A stretch of 64,000 nt of DNA from DATBVX01 sp963810775 (GTDB lineage Bacteria; Pseudomonadota; Gammaproteobacteria; Steroidobacterales; Steroidobacteraceae), in the NCBI GenBank assembly GCA_963810775.1, contig CAWEOT010000005.1, forward strand, positions 434,001 through 498,000, given 5' to 3'. The notes under the pieces were generated by a model. The model had not been told where the DNA came from. It worked only from the letters and a program-made list of their open reading frames with translations, and searched no databases. The translations under genes and the position numbers were made by a program. How positions within the stretch are numbered: the first letter of the stretch is position 1; every line of letters starts with the position of its first letter. Below are positions 23,327 through 32,015 of the stretch, piece by piece.

Positions 23327-24115
23327 CTACTTCATGTTGCGATGAGCTCGAATCGTCTCATAGGCCTCACGGATCCGCTGCGTTTTCTGCTTTGCCAGCT
23401 CCTGCATCGACTCCGGCAGGCCGTTCGCGACCAGCTTGTCGGGATGATTGCGGCTCATCTGGCGTCGATACGCCTTGATGACTTCACTGTCGCTGGCCGT
23501 GGCGGTGACCTGCAGCACTTCATAAGCCTCGAGAACGGTGTCGCGAGCCTGCGCTGCGGTTGGTCTCTGACCGCGTTGCAGGCGCAGCAGCGCCTCAAGA
23601 TGTGCCAGCTCGAACCCTGAAATGCCCAGCCAGCGCGCGACGTTGTGTACGATCGTTCGCGCCGGTCCCTGCATGTCGCTGCCGTCGAGCGCTGCACTCA
23701 GCTGAATCTCGATGAAGTAGCGCAGCAGGTCCTGGCGCCGGCCGCAGACGGAGCGGAATTCGCGCACCGTTCGTTCGAGGTCGAATCCGGTTGCCTTGCC
23801 TTCGGTGAAGAAGCGGATTGCGGCTTGAATCTGTTCCTCCGACAAGCGCAGGTGCTGCATCACACCCCGGGCTGCGCGAATCTCGCGCTCGGAAACGCGC
23901 CCGTCCGCTTTCGCGATGCACCCCATGACGGCGAAGGTGCTGCGGAAAAAGACCGCGCTGACTATGCGCGGATCGCCCTCGCCCGCCGCGCCTTCGTCAT
24001 CCTCGGCGCTACGATCGTACTGATGACCGAGTAACAAGCCGATCAGCGCCCCGATCGGCCCCGCTCCTACGACCGCGCCGAGCAGCCCACCGATGACTTT
24101 TCCTTTCCATTGCAT
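23327..24115 (-). CDS. djlA: DnaJ-like co-chaperone DjlA
   Basis: The 262-residue protein has one N-terminal hydrophobic anchor (KVIGGLLGAVVGAGPIGALIGLLLG), a central TerB-like helical domain (VMGCIAKADGRVSEREIRAARGVM onwards) and a C-terminal J domain with the HPD triad (RRQMSRNHPDKLVANGLP). It is a membrane-anchored partner of DnaK. I chose ATG at 24115 (MQWKGKVIGG) because it puts the anchor at the N-terminus as in DjlA; a 49-residue open extension has no support. It probably shares a transcript with rpe and diverges from purC. Confidence 0.93.
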   Translation of the reverse strand: MQWKGKVIGGLLGAVVGAGPIGALIGLLLGHQYDRSAEDDEGAAGEGDPRIVSAVFFRSTFAVMGCIAKADGRVSEREIRAARGVMQHLRLSEEQIQAAIRFFTEGKATGFDLERTVREFRSVCGRRQDLLRYFIEIQLSAALDGSDMQGPARTIVHNVARWLGISGFELAHLEALLRLQRGQRPTAAQARDTVLEAYEVLQVTATASDSEVIKAYRRQMSRNHPDKLVANGLPESMQELAKQKTQRIREAYETIRAHRNMK

Positions 24116-24215
24116 GCGGGTTTCTTGACCGTGACCTGAACCGGGCGGCAACATGCGGCCCTCGCCGTTCAGTGCGGTTATCCTACCAGTCAACATCCCC
24201 AGCGCATCGCGATCC

Positions 24216-25100
24216 ATGTCTGCGACTGTCTTTGATTCCAACGTCAGGGAACTTCCCCTCATTCATCGTGGCAAGGTGCGCGACATCTACGCCGTCGACG
24301 ATGACCACATGCTGATCGTGACGACCGATCGGCTGTCAGCTTTTGACGTCGTGCTTCCCGACCCGATCCCGGACAAGGGCCGGGTGCTCACGCAGATCTC
24401 CAATTTCTGGTTCGGGCGCACCACCCACGTGGTGCCCAATCAGCTCGTGCAGTGGCCGATCGCGGACATCGTCCGCGATCCAGCTACGCTCGAACTGCTG
24501 CGGGATCGCAGCGTCGTAGTGCGACGGCTCAGTCCGCTGCCTCTGGAGGCCGTGGTGCGCGGCTACCTGATCGGTTCCGGCTGGAAGGACTACCAGCGCG
24601 ATGGAGCCGTGTGCGGCATCGCGCTTCCCAAGGGCTTGCGCATGGCGGATCGACTGCCACAGCCCATTTTCACGCCGGCGACCAAGGCCCCGTCGGGTCA
24701 GCACGATGAAAACATAGGCTTCGATGCGGTCGTGCAGCTCGTAGGACAACAGCGCGCCGAGCAGGTGCGTGAGAAGACAATCGCCCTGTACCGCTTTGCC
24801 GCAGACTACGCCGCGACACGCGGCATCATCATCGCGGATACCAAGTTCGAGTTCGGCACCGACGCCGCAGGGAATCTGGTGCTCATCGACGAAGTACTGA
24901 CCCCCGATTCCTCGCGTTTCTGGCCGGCGGATACCTGGAAACCTGGCTCAAGCCCGCCGAGCTTCGACAAGCAGTTCGTACGCGACTACCTCGAGACGCT
25001 CGATTGGAACAAGCGTGCGCCGGGTCCGCACCTGCCGCCAGAGATCATCGCCAAGACCAGCGAAAAATATCGCGAAGCGCTCGAACGCCTGACGACGTAG
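24216..25100 (+). CDS. purC: Phosphoribosylaminoimidazole-succinocarboxamide synthase
   Basis: This 294-residue SAICAR synthase is of the longer type seen in yeast and many proteobacteria. It has IHRGKVRDIYAVDDDHMLIVTTDRLSAFDVVLPDPIPDKG, PLPLEAVVRGYLIGSGWKDYQRDG, DTKFEFGTDAAGNLVLIDEVLTPDSSRFWP and SFDKQFVRDYL. The ATG at 24216 (MSATVFDSNV) is preferred over one 21 codons upstream. Its TAG stop touches the first base of the 151-bp repeat copy at 25100. purE and purK are at 32-33.6 kb. Confidence 0.96.
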   Translation: MSATVFDSNVRELPLIHRGKVRDIYAVDDDHMLIVTTDRLSAFDVVLPDPIPDKGRVLTQISNFWFGRTTHVVPNQLVQWPIADIVRDPATLELLRDRSVVVRRLSPLPLEAVVRGYLIGSGWKDYQRDGAVCGIALPKGLRMADRLPQPIFTPATKAPSGQHDENIGFDAVVQLVGQQRAEQVREKTIALYRFAADYAATRGIIIADTKFEFGTDAAGNLVLIDEVLTPDSSRFWPADTWKPGSSPPSFDKQFVRDYLETLDWNKRAPGPHLPPEIIAKTSEKYREALERLTT

Positions 25101-26075
25101 ACAGAGCATTCCGAGCCGGCCATTGGGTGGGGGTTGTGCCAACTCCGGGCTGACCACGTTCGATGACTGTGATATCCGAACATGCATCCCCGCAAAGATT
25201 GCTCGCCCGGGTTGGCATCGATCCCCGACCGCAATGTCCAGGTCTCGTCCTGTGAGGCTGCTTAACATCCAGAGCGCTTGGCGCGAACACCATGCAGCGA
25301 TGATGCGGTGGATCTCATCCACGCCGTCGGTGAGCGCCGCGGGGCCAGGCTGCAGAATGATGGAAGACTTGATCTCGTAGAGATTGCCGCTGCGGACGGC
25401 GGGTATCTCGCTCCATCCGGTCCGGGCCGCGACTCTCGCGGGCTGAAATTTCTTGCCACACCAGGAGCCGAGGATGAGGTCTGGCGCCCGTCGCGGCACT
25501 TCCGCGAGATCGGCGATGATACGCTTGCGCGCCAGCGGCTCGACGCTCAGCTCCGGAAAACAATCGTCGCCACCGGCAATCCCGATCAATTCCGACACCC
25601 AGCGGATGCCCGAGATCTGCGGTTCATCCCATTCTTCGAAATAGACGCGCGGCCGCGCGGGTAGTGCCGAAGCGGCATCGCGAACACTCTCGACGTGCTT
25701 TGCGAGCCGTTCCGCCAGCTCAGCTGTCTTCGCCTCGCAGCCGATCATCCCACCGAGCGTGCGAATCATCCCGAATATGCCCGCGACACTGCGGTGATTG
25801 AACACATGCAGGTTCAATCCAGCACGAATCAGTTCCGCGGCGATGTCTGCCTGCAAGTCGGAAAATCCCAACACCAGGTCCGGTTTGAGCGCGAGGATCC
25901 GATCTATTTTTGCGCTGGTGAACGCGGAGACTTTCGGCTTTTCCCTGCGGGCGCGCGGCGGCCGCACCGTGAAGCCCGAAATGCCGACGATGCGCCAGTC
26001 CTCACCGAGCAGATAGAGCGTCTCAGTGGTTTCCTCCGTGAGGCAGACGATTCGTTCGGCGTATTCGCTGGACAT
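24948..26075 (-). CDS. BtuF-like periplasmic-binding-family protein, C-terminus altered by a repeat
   Basis: Residues 1-270 form a helical-backbone metal/cobalamin-binding protein: ERIVCLTEETTETLYLLGEDWRIVGISGFTVRP, KIDRILALKPDLVLGFSDLQADIAAELIRAGL, VYFEEWDEPQISGIRWVSELI, APDLILGSWCGKKF and LQPGPAALTDGVDEIHRIIAAW. No signal peptide is visible, so it may be cytosolic, as in some stand-alone members. The family normally ends near residue 270 (about 25265). Here the frame continues through the 151-bp repeat and another 150 bases antisense to the end of purC, which looks like loss of the native stop. No ABC transporter genes are adjacent. Confidence 0.78.
   Translation of the reverse strand: MSSEYAERIVCLTEETTETLYLLGEDWRIVGISGFTVRPPRARREKPKVSAFTSAKIDRILALKPDLVLGFSDLQADIAAELIRAGLNLHVFNHRSVAGIFGMIRTLGGMIGCEAKTAELAERLAKHVESVRDAASALPARPRVYFEEWDEPQISGIRWVSELIGIAGGDDCFPELSVEPLARKRIIADLAEVPRRAPDLILGSWCGKKFQPARVAARTGWSEIPAVRSGNLYEIKSSIILQPGPAALTDGVDEIHRIIAAWCSRQALWMLSSLTGRDLDIAVGDRCQPGRAIFAGMHVRISQSSNVVSPELAQPPPNGRLGMLCLRRQAFERFAIFFAGLGDDLWRQVRTRRTLVPIERLEVVAYELLVEARRA
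25100..25250 (-). repeat. 151-bp dispersed repeat, copy 2 (inverted relative to copy 1)
   Basis: The reverse complement matches 6739-6889 at about 85% by eye along its whole length. It begins at the last base of the purC stop codon and ends inside the 3' part of the BtuF-like frame. The internal hairpin arm GGGGTTGTGCCAACTCCGGGC is intact on one side (25129-25149) but the other arm (25207-25228) has diverged. Confidence 0.75.
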
Positions 26076-26146
26076 GGGCGTGCGTGGACTCTAACCATGC
26101 ACCCGGGCGCTTGCCAGCCGCCACGCTGCCATGCAAGGCTCGCGCA

Positions 26147-27457
26147 ATGTTTCACGTCCAGGACCGACTCGAACGAGCGCTGTTTGAGCCGTCGGGGCCG
26201 GCTGCCGAAGAGCCATTGGCGCAGCTCCTGCGACTGCTGCGCTATCCCTACGCGCTGATCCGGGACTTGTGGAAGGGCGATCTGAATCTGCGAGCCATGA
26301 GCCTCGTGTACACGATGCTGCTCGCCATCGTGCCACTGCTGGCGTTCGCGTTCTCGGTGCTCAAGGGAATGGGCATCCATCGGGATCTCGAGCCACTCAT
26401 CTACGAGTTCTTTCGCCCGGTCGGCGATCACGCCACCGAGCTCACCGCGCGCGTCATGAGTTTCGTCGACAAGATACAGAGCGGCGTGCTTGGATCGCTG
26501 GGCCTGGCGTTTCTGATCTACACCGTCATTTCGACAATCCAGAAAGTCGAAGAAAGCCTCAATTTCGTCTGGCGCGTCGAACGCCCGCGCAGCTGGGCGC
26601 GCCGCATCAGCGAGTATCTGAGCCTGATGGTGATCGGTCCGATCCTGACGGTGGCTGCATTCGGCCTGACAGCATCGCTCACCAACACCACATTCGTACG
26701 CTGGCTCACGACCTATGAGCCCTTCGGAACCGCCATGTACATGGCTGGCAGAGTCGCGCCTTACGTGCTGGTCACGGCGCTGTTCGCCTTCATGTACTCA
26801 TTCATACCCAATACCAAGGTGCGTACGGTGCCTGCGCTGGTGGGCGGGCTCACGGCGGGCATCCTGTGGGTTCTGGTCGGAGCGGCATTCGCCGCCTTCG
26901 TGCGCTATGCCTCGCAGCTCACCGTGGTGTACGCGGGATTCGCAATCTTTCTGACGGCGCTCATCTGGATTTACGTCGCGTGGCTCATCGTGTTGATCGG
27001 TGCGCAGATTTCTTTCTACGTGCAGAACCCGCAGTACCTGCGCACGGGCCAGGTGGAGATCCGCCTCACCAGCAGCCTCGCGGAGCGGCTCGCGCTCAAT
27101 GTCATGTTGCTCGTAGGCCAGGATTACCGCACCGGCAAGCAACGCTGGACGACCAACGGCCTGGCGCAGCGCTTCGATGTTCCAGCAGCGACTCTCGGCA
27201 TCGTCATTCATGCGCTCGAGAGCGCGGGACTCCTGGTCGCTACCGAGGATGAGACCTGGATGCCCGGCCGCGACACGGCTGAGATCACACTGGCTGAAGT
27301 TGCCGACGCCGCGCGACGCCATCAGCGCGGGGAACCGCGAGTTCACGCGCGCGGAACACGCGCGGCAGACGAGATGGCCGCGGAGATCGACTCCGCGATC
27401 AAAGAACGATTCCAGGGCAAGACCCTTCGAGACATGGTTGAAGGTCAGGCCTCATAG
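26147..27457 (+). CDS. YihY/BrkB family inner-membrane protein
   Basis: This 436-residue protein has about six hydrophobic segments between residues 45 and 300 and family motifs LRAMSLVYTMLLAIVPLLAFAFSVLKGMG, ISTIQKVEESLNFVWRV, VRTVPALVGGLTAGILWVLV and FAIFLTALIWIYVAWLIVLIGAQISF. A soluble C-terminal region (residues 305-436) looks like a winged-helix fold (GLAQRFDVPAATLGIVIHALESAGLLVATED). Members were once misnamed RNase BN; the true function is not known. It diverges from the BtuF-like gene. Confidence 0.9.
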   Translation: MFHVQDRLERALFEPSGPAAEEPLAQLLRLLRYPYALIRDLWKGDLNLRAMSLVYTMLLAIVPLLAFAFSVLKGMGIHRDLEPLIYEFFRPVGDHATELTARVMSFVDKIQSGVLGSLGLAFLIYTVISTIQKVEESLNFVWRVERPRSWARRISEYLSLMVIGPILTVAAFGLTASLTNTTFVRWLTTYEPFGTAMYMAGRVAPYVLVTALFAFMYSFIPNTKVRTVPALVGGLTAGILWVLVGAAFAAFVRYASQLTVVYAGFAIFLTALIWIYVAWLIVLIGAQISFYVQNPQYLRTGQVEIRLTSSLAERLALNVMLLVGQDYRTGKQRWTTNGLAQRFDVPAATLGIVIHALESAGLLVATEDETWMPGRDTAEITLAEVADAARRHQRGEPRVHARGTRAADEMAAEIDSAIKERFQGKTLRDMVEGQAS

Positions 27458-27563
27458 GGCCCGCACCCCGGGGCCACTGAGTAGACATAATCTCGCCCGT
27501 TTGCAGCGACTCACCGCCTATTGGTGACGGCGCTCGCAGATTTACCGAATACCGAGGCTCAGC

Positions 27564-27603
27564 GGCATTCGCGCCGCGGCGAGGCGACGGCGCTGTGAAT
27601 GCC
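27564..27603 (+). promoter_or_regulatory. Leader stem-loop before the GGDEF-EAL gene
   Basis: GGCATTCGCGCC (27564-27575) pairs with GGCGC-TGT-GAATGCC (27589-27603) with a three-base bulge. It lies 40 bases before the ATG at 27644. It may simply be a stable leader hairpin; I see no known riboswitch consensus in it. Confidence 0.35.
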
Positions 27604-27643
27604 GTCGTTCTGTTCAATCGCCATCCCGTTGATGCTACGCAGG

Positions 27644-29941
27644 ATGACCAATAATGACCCCTTTTCTGTCCTGCGCGGGCCCGCAAAGGCCGCGTTTTTC
27701 GAGCCCTATGCGCGGCTCGTACAAGTTCTATATCCGCGTGCCCGCGGCGTCATCTTCTACGATGCGGCGGGCAAGATGGTGTGGCAGAAGGACGCTGAGG
27801 TCGAGGGCAGCCTTTCGGGACAGGTGCGTGCCCTCGTGCAGGAGGCTGCTGACCCGGACAAGAACCGCCGCAGCGGTTCCGAGCGACTGCTGAACGACTC
27901 CACGCCCGCATATCTGCTGTGGCTGCGTGATGAGCGCGATGCTCCGCTCGGCATTCTCGGCGTGACTTGCAAACCGCCTACCGGTCGCACGCAGGCCGCG
28001 ACCATCGGTGAAGTCGAAAAGACGCTGCAACCAATATTGCAGTGTGTCGCCCGCGAGCTGGTGACGCTCCGCAAGCTCCCGAGCAGCAACAGCCAAGACC
28101 AAACGGCCTCGAAGCTGCAGCACTTCGAGTGGCTCGCCGACAAGGCACTGCCTCTTATCAATTCCGCGACGAGCACGGAGCCCTTGCGCGAGCTACTCGC
28201 CGCCATTGTCTCGCGCACCGACTCCGCGCTGGGCGCGGTCGTCATTCCCGACAGCTCGATCCGCGTCATCGTCGAATCGGCGGGCTGGAGCAGCGAGACC
28301 GCGAAAGACGCGCTGCGTGGCGCTCACCGACAGGTACTGTCCTGGGTGCAGCTCGAAAGGCGAACGTTTCTCAGCAGCAGGCCATTCAAGCAGGACACGG
28401 ACCGCGATCCGGACGAGGACTCGTTCGCAGGGCTCCAGCCCGAGCCTGAGCCGCAACCCGCCAAGGATTCCGGCTCACTTTCGTATCACGTGATCGCGAC
28501 GCCTATCCTGCAGCGCCCTGACCATCCCATCGGCTATGTCGCGCTGTTGCGCTCGCCATTCGCGTCCGAGTTCGGTGATACGGAAGAACAGCTGTTGGAG
28601 CGGATCGGCCCGCTCATTCCCGCGCTGGTAGAGCGCGATTACGACTCGATGACCAATCTGCGCTCAGCGGCGGGGCTCGAGCGTGCCCTGCGCTCGCTCC
28701 CGACTACCGAGAGCACCGACGCCAGCGTGATCTTCTTCGACATCGTGGGCCTGAGCACCTACAACCGCGAGCGTGGGGCGCCCGAAGCCGATCGACTGAT
28801 TCGCCACGTGGCCAAGATCCTGCGCCCACCACAGCTTCCCGAGGCCGCCATCAGCGCCCGGCTGGGAGGGGGTCACTTCGCGTGCCTGTTGCCACGCCAT
28901 GACGCGGAAGCTGCGCAGGAAGTTGCGCAACGGATCCGCGAAGCAGCAGGCAAGCAGAACCCCTCCAAGCGCTCCACTGACCCGCGCGTCGAGCTTCGCA
29001 GTGGTGTCGCCGCAGTGACGCCGACGGCGGCGGGCTTGCGATACGCACTGGTTTCGGCACGCGCGGCAGCTACGCCGGCGCCTATCGCGAGCAATGTCAG
29101 TACGCGATCCAGCGCCTCGCAGGTGCCTCCCGTGCACCAGGATTCCTCACGTCCCCTGATTCCAGTTCGTCTGCGCGAGGCGCTGCGTGACAATCGTTTG
29201 AAGCTCTTCGCCCAGCCGATGCGCCCGGTGCGCGACCCGAAGCGACCGGTGCGCCTCGAGTTGCTCCCGCGCATCATGGATGAGCGCGGCAAGCTCATTG
29301 TGCCGGGTGAATTTCTGTCCACTGGATCAGATCGCGATGCTCTTACAGAGCTCGACCGCTGGGTCATGAGTGCGGCGCTCACGGCAATCGCAGCGCGGTC
29401 GTCGCGCCCTGGCTCTCGCAATATCGAGGTGTCGCTCAACATCTCGCCCCGCTCGCTCGAAGTGGCCGATTTTCACGATTGGATGGCCGAGCAGCTGCGA
29501 CGAAATATTCTGCCCGCCGAGCAGTGGCTGTTCGAGATCGCGGAAACCACTGCCGCCAACCACGGCCGCGACGTCGCCCGCTTCGCCAAACGTGTGCTGC
29601 GCGCCGGCGCACGGATCGTGATCGACAACGTCGGAGGGGCTGCCTGCGGGCGTCTGCAAGCGCACGGCGCGAGCTCCATCAAGATGGATGGCACGCTGCT
29701 GAAAGACGTGGTCAAGGATGTGCGCGCACAGCGACTGGTCGAGGCGCTGGCCCAGTGGGCGACCGCGAGTCGCATGGACACGGTGGCGGCGCAGGTTGAA
29801 ACCGAGCAGGTGCGTGACTGGCTGGTGCAGCTGGGGATCGACTACATCCAGGGATACGTGGTCAGCAAACCGCAGCCGATCGAAGATGTGCTCAATGAGC
29901 TGCTCGGCTCGGGCTCAGAGAGCGTCCTGTTCGGCTCCTGA
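27644..29941 (+). CDS. Degenerate GGDEF-EAL protein, probable non-catalytic c-di-GMP effector
   Basis: The 765-residue protein has an N-terminal region of about 330 residues that may hold GAF-like sensor domains. It then has a GGDEF domain (about 345-480) and an EAL domain (about 510-755). The active sites are broken. The GGDEF motif reads LGGGHF, the EAL motif reads LELLPR, and the second metal motif DDFGTG is replaced by DNVGGA. The start of the EAL fold (LFAQPMRPV), NISPRSL and the final GYVVSKPQP are kept. Such proteins (FimX, LapD types) usually bind c-di-GMP without making or cutting it. There are no membrane segments, so it is likely cytosolic. Confidence 0.85.
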   Translation: MTNNDPFSVLRGPAKAAFFEPYARLVQVLYPRARGVIFYDAAGKMVWQKDAEVEGSLSGQVRALVQEAADPDKNRRSGSERLLNDSTPAYLLWLRDERDAPLGILGVTCKPPTGRTQAATIGEVEKTLQPILQCVARELVTLRKLPSSNSQDQTASKLQHFEWLADKALPLINSATSTEPLRELLAAIVSRTDSALGAVVIPDSSIRVIVESAGWSSETAKDALRGAHRQVLSWVQLERRTFLSSRPFKQDTDRDPDEDSFAGLQPEPEPQPAKDSGSLSYHVIATPILQRPDHPIGYVALLRSPFASEFGDTEEQLLERIGPLIPALVERDYDSMTNLRSAAGLERALRSLPTTESTDASVIFFDIVGLSTYNRERGAPEADRLIRHVAKILRPPQLPEAAISARLGGGHFACLLPRHDAEAAQEVAQRIREAAGKQNPSKRSTDPRVELRSGVAAVTPTAAGLRYALVSARAAATPAPIASNVSTRSSASQVPPVHQDSSRPLIPVRLREALRDNRLKLFAQPMRPVRDPKRPVRLELLPRIMDERGKLIVPGEFLSTGSDRDALTELDRWVMSAALTAIAARSSRPGSRNIEVSLNISPRSLEVADFHDWMAEQLRRNILPAEQWLFEIAETTAANHGRDVARFAKRVLRAGARIVIDNVGGAACGRLQAHGASSIKMDGTLLKDVVKDVRAQRLVEALAQWATASRMDTVAAQVETEQVRDWLVQLGIDYIQGYVVSKPQPIEDVLNELLGSGSESVLFGS

Positions 29942-30007
29942 AGCGGTCCCCGTCGGCCGCGCGATACTGCGCGACTCCCACAGCCATCTCAGACAATCAG
30001 CGCCGAG

Positions 30008-31357
30008 CTAGTCGCCCGCGATCGTCATCTCGCCCAGCAACACCGAGCCGGTGCGTACCGCGCCGCGCAGATCAACATCACTTCCGACAGCGACGATTCC
30101 CAGCAGCATATCGCGCAGATTGCCGGCGATGGTGATCTCGTGCACCGGGTGTTGGATCTCGCCGCGTTCGATCCAGAATCCCGACGCGCCACGTGAGTAG
30201 TCGCCAGTAACGGTGTTGACGCCCTGACCCATGAGTTCGGTGACCAGAAGCCCGGTATCCATGCGCCGCAAGAGCGCCTTCTGATCCTCGCTACCGTGCG
30301 AGATGAGCAGGTTGTGAACACCACCGGCATTGCCGGTGGTCTGCAGACCGAGCTTACGGGCGGAATACGCGCTCAGGATGTAGCCTTCCAGGACCCCGTC
30401 CCTGACGAGCTCGCGATCGCGTGTCGCAACACCCTCGTTGTCAAAGGCGGAGCTCGCGATTGCCTTGCGGATATGAGGGCGCTCCGAGATTTGCAGGAAG
30501 GACGGGAAGACTTGTTGGCCGGCCGCACCGAGCAGGAATGAGGCACGGCGATACTGGCTCCCGCCACGGATCGCGGCCAGAAAATGTCCGAAGAAGCCAC
30601 GCGCCAGCTCGGGCGTGAACATGACCGGCGCGCGGCGCGTCGTCAGCTTGCGTGATCCGAGGCGCGCAACCGTTCGCACTGCGCTTTCGCGTCCCACCAG
30701 CTCCGCGTCCTCGAGCTCGCGCCAGTCGCGCGAAGTCGTGTACCAGTAATCACGCTGCATCTCGTCGCCTTCACTGGCGACCACGGCGCAACTCACACTA
30801 TGCGACGTGCTCTCGAAGCCGCCGATGAATCCATGGCTGTTTCCGTACACTCGAGTACCACGATGTGTGCCGAGCGAGGCACCTTCGGAGTTGCGCACGC
30901 GCGCATCGACCGCGAGCGCGGCCGCTTCGCAGGATCGAGCGACTTCGATCGAAGCTTCAGGTGAGATATCCCACGGATGCGAGAGCGCGAGGTCGGGCAG
31001 TTCGCTCGCCATCAACTCCGCATCAGCCAGCCCGGCGCAATCGTCCGAGGCGGTAAAGCGCGCAATACTGCAGGCCTTGAGCACCGTCTCGCGAATCGCC
31101 TCGCGTCTCAGATCGGCGGTGCTCGCCGAGCCCTTGCGATGATCGAAATAGACCGTGATCCCCAAGCCTCGATCGCGCTGGTATTCGAGAGTGTCCACCT
31201 CACCCAGTCGAACTGTCACGCTCAACCCGGTGTCGACGCTCACGCCGACTTCCGCCTGGTTGGCGCGCTCGGCGCGCGCTTCCTCGAGCGCGTAGATCAC
31301 CAGCCGTTCAAGATCCTTGTTCGTGAGCGGAACGACGGCCTGCTCTTCGGCTGCCAT
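30008..31357 (-). CDS. pmbA: Metallopeptidase subunit PmbA (TldE)
   Basis: This 449-residue protein is of the TldE half of the TldD-TldE peptidase. It has GLGITVYFDHRKGSASTADLRREA near residue 70, GTRVYGNSHGFIGG and the C-terminal NAGGVHNLLISHG, MGQGVNTVTGDYSRGASGFWIERGEIQHPVHEITIAGNL. TldE lacks the zinc site that TldD carries, consistent with the absence of HExxxH here. The complex processes small peptides such as microcin B17 and degrades CcdA in E. coli. The partner tldD is 7 kb away at 38.1-39.5 kb. It diverges from yjgA as in E. coli. Confidence 0.95.
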   Translation of the reverse strand: MAAEEQAVVPLTNKDLERLVIYALEEARAERANQAEVGVSVDTGLSVTVRLGEVDTLEYQRDRGLGITVYFDHRKGSASTADLRREAIRETVLKACSIARFTASDDCAGLADAELMASELPDLALSHPWDISPEASIEVARSCEAAALAVDARVRNSEGASLGTHRGTRVYGNSHGFIGGFESTSHSVSCAVVASEGDEMQRDYWYTTSRDWRELEDAELVGRESAVRTVARLGSRKLTTRRAPVMFTPELARGFFGHFLAAIRGGSQYRRASFLLGAAGQQVFPSFLQISERPHIRKAIASSAFDNEGVATRDRELVRDGVLEGYILSAYSARKLGLQTTGNAGGVHNLLISHGSEDQKALLRRMDTGLLVTELMGQGVNTVTGDYSRGASGFWIERGEIQHPVHEITIAGNLRDMLLGIVAVGSDVDLRGAVRTGSVLLGEMTIAGD

Positions 31358-31444
31358 GATTGAACCTGTAGACCTGGAGGAAGGGCGGGCATTCTAGCCG
31401 CCGGATTGCCAACGCGCACCCGTCACCGGATACTCGGCGCCCGC

Positions 31445-31966
31445 ATGATTCGCCGCCGCCATGATGATCAGCAGCCTGATGAGGAACGCCCCAGCAAGGG
31501 CGCGCGCAAGCGTGCGTCACAGGATCTGCAGGAGCTCGGCGAGCAGCTCATCGATTTGCCCGACCCGCTGTTTCAGTCGCTGCCGTTACCCGAGAGCCTG
31601 CGTGACGCCATCCTCGCTGCACGGCGCATCCCGAGCCACGGAGCGCAACTGCGCCAGCGTCAGTACATCGGCAAGCTGATGCGCAAGATCGACACCGAGG
31701 AAATTCGCGCGGCGCTGGAAGCCCACCGACAAAAGGAGAATGCTGCAACACGCCAGTTCAAACGTATCGAGCAATGGCGCGAGCGACTCTTGAGAGATGC
31801 TGCAGCACTCGACGATCTGCTCGCCGAGCATCCACGAGCCGACGCGCAGCGAGTGCATGAACTTGTTGCGATTGCCGGCGAGGAGGCACGGCACGGCAGC
31901 CCCCCGAGAGCGGCGCGTGAGCTGTTCCATTACCTGCGCGAGATTCTCGGCGCGTCTGCCGCATGA
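31445..31966 (+). CDS. yjgA: Ribosome-associated protein YjgA (DarP)
   Basis: This 173-residue highly charged helical protein is of the DarP/YjgA family, a late factor in 50S subunit assembly. Typical features are SKGARKRASQDLQELGEQLIDL, LPLPESLRDAILAARRIPSHGAQLRQRQYIGKLMRKID and the FKRIEQWRERLL helix. The ATG at 31445 (MIRRRHDD) is preferred; one 13 codons upstream is possible. It diverges from pmbA and precedes purE. Confidence 0.92.
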   Translation: MIRRRHDDQQPDEERPSKGARKRASQDLQELGEQLIDLPDPLFQSLPLPESLRDAILAARRIPSHGAQLRQRQYIGKLMRKIDTEEIRAALEAHRQKENAATRQFKRIEQWRERLLRDAAALDDLLAEHPRADAQRVHELVAIAGEEARHGSPPRAARELFHYLREILGASAA

Positions 31967-32003
31967 AGGTGTTCACCTCGGCAGTCGCTGTACGTGCGCA
32001 TGC

Positions 32004-32009
32004 TACAAT
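32004..32009 (+). promoter_or_regulatory. TACAAT box close to the purE start
   Basis: TACAAT lies six bases before the purE ATG at 32016, with no Shine-Dalgarno sequence between. As at coq7, this spacing would make a transcript with little or no leader. No clear -35 box is visible about 17 bases upstream. Confidence 0.4.
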
Positions 32010-32015
32010 TCCCGC

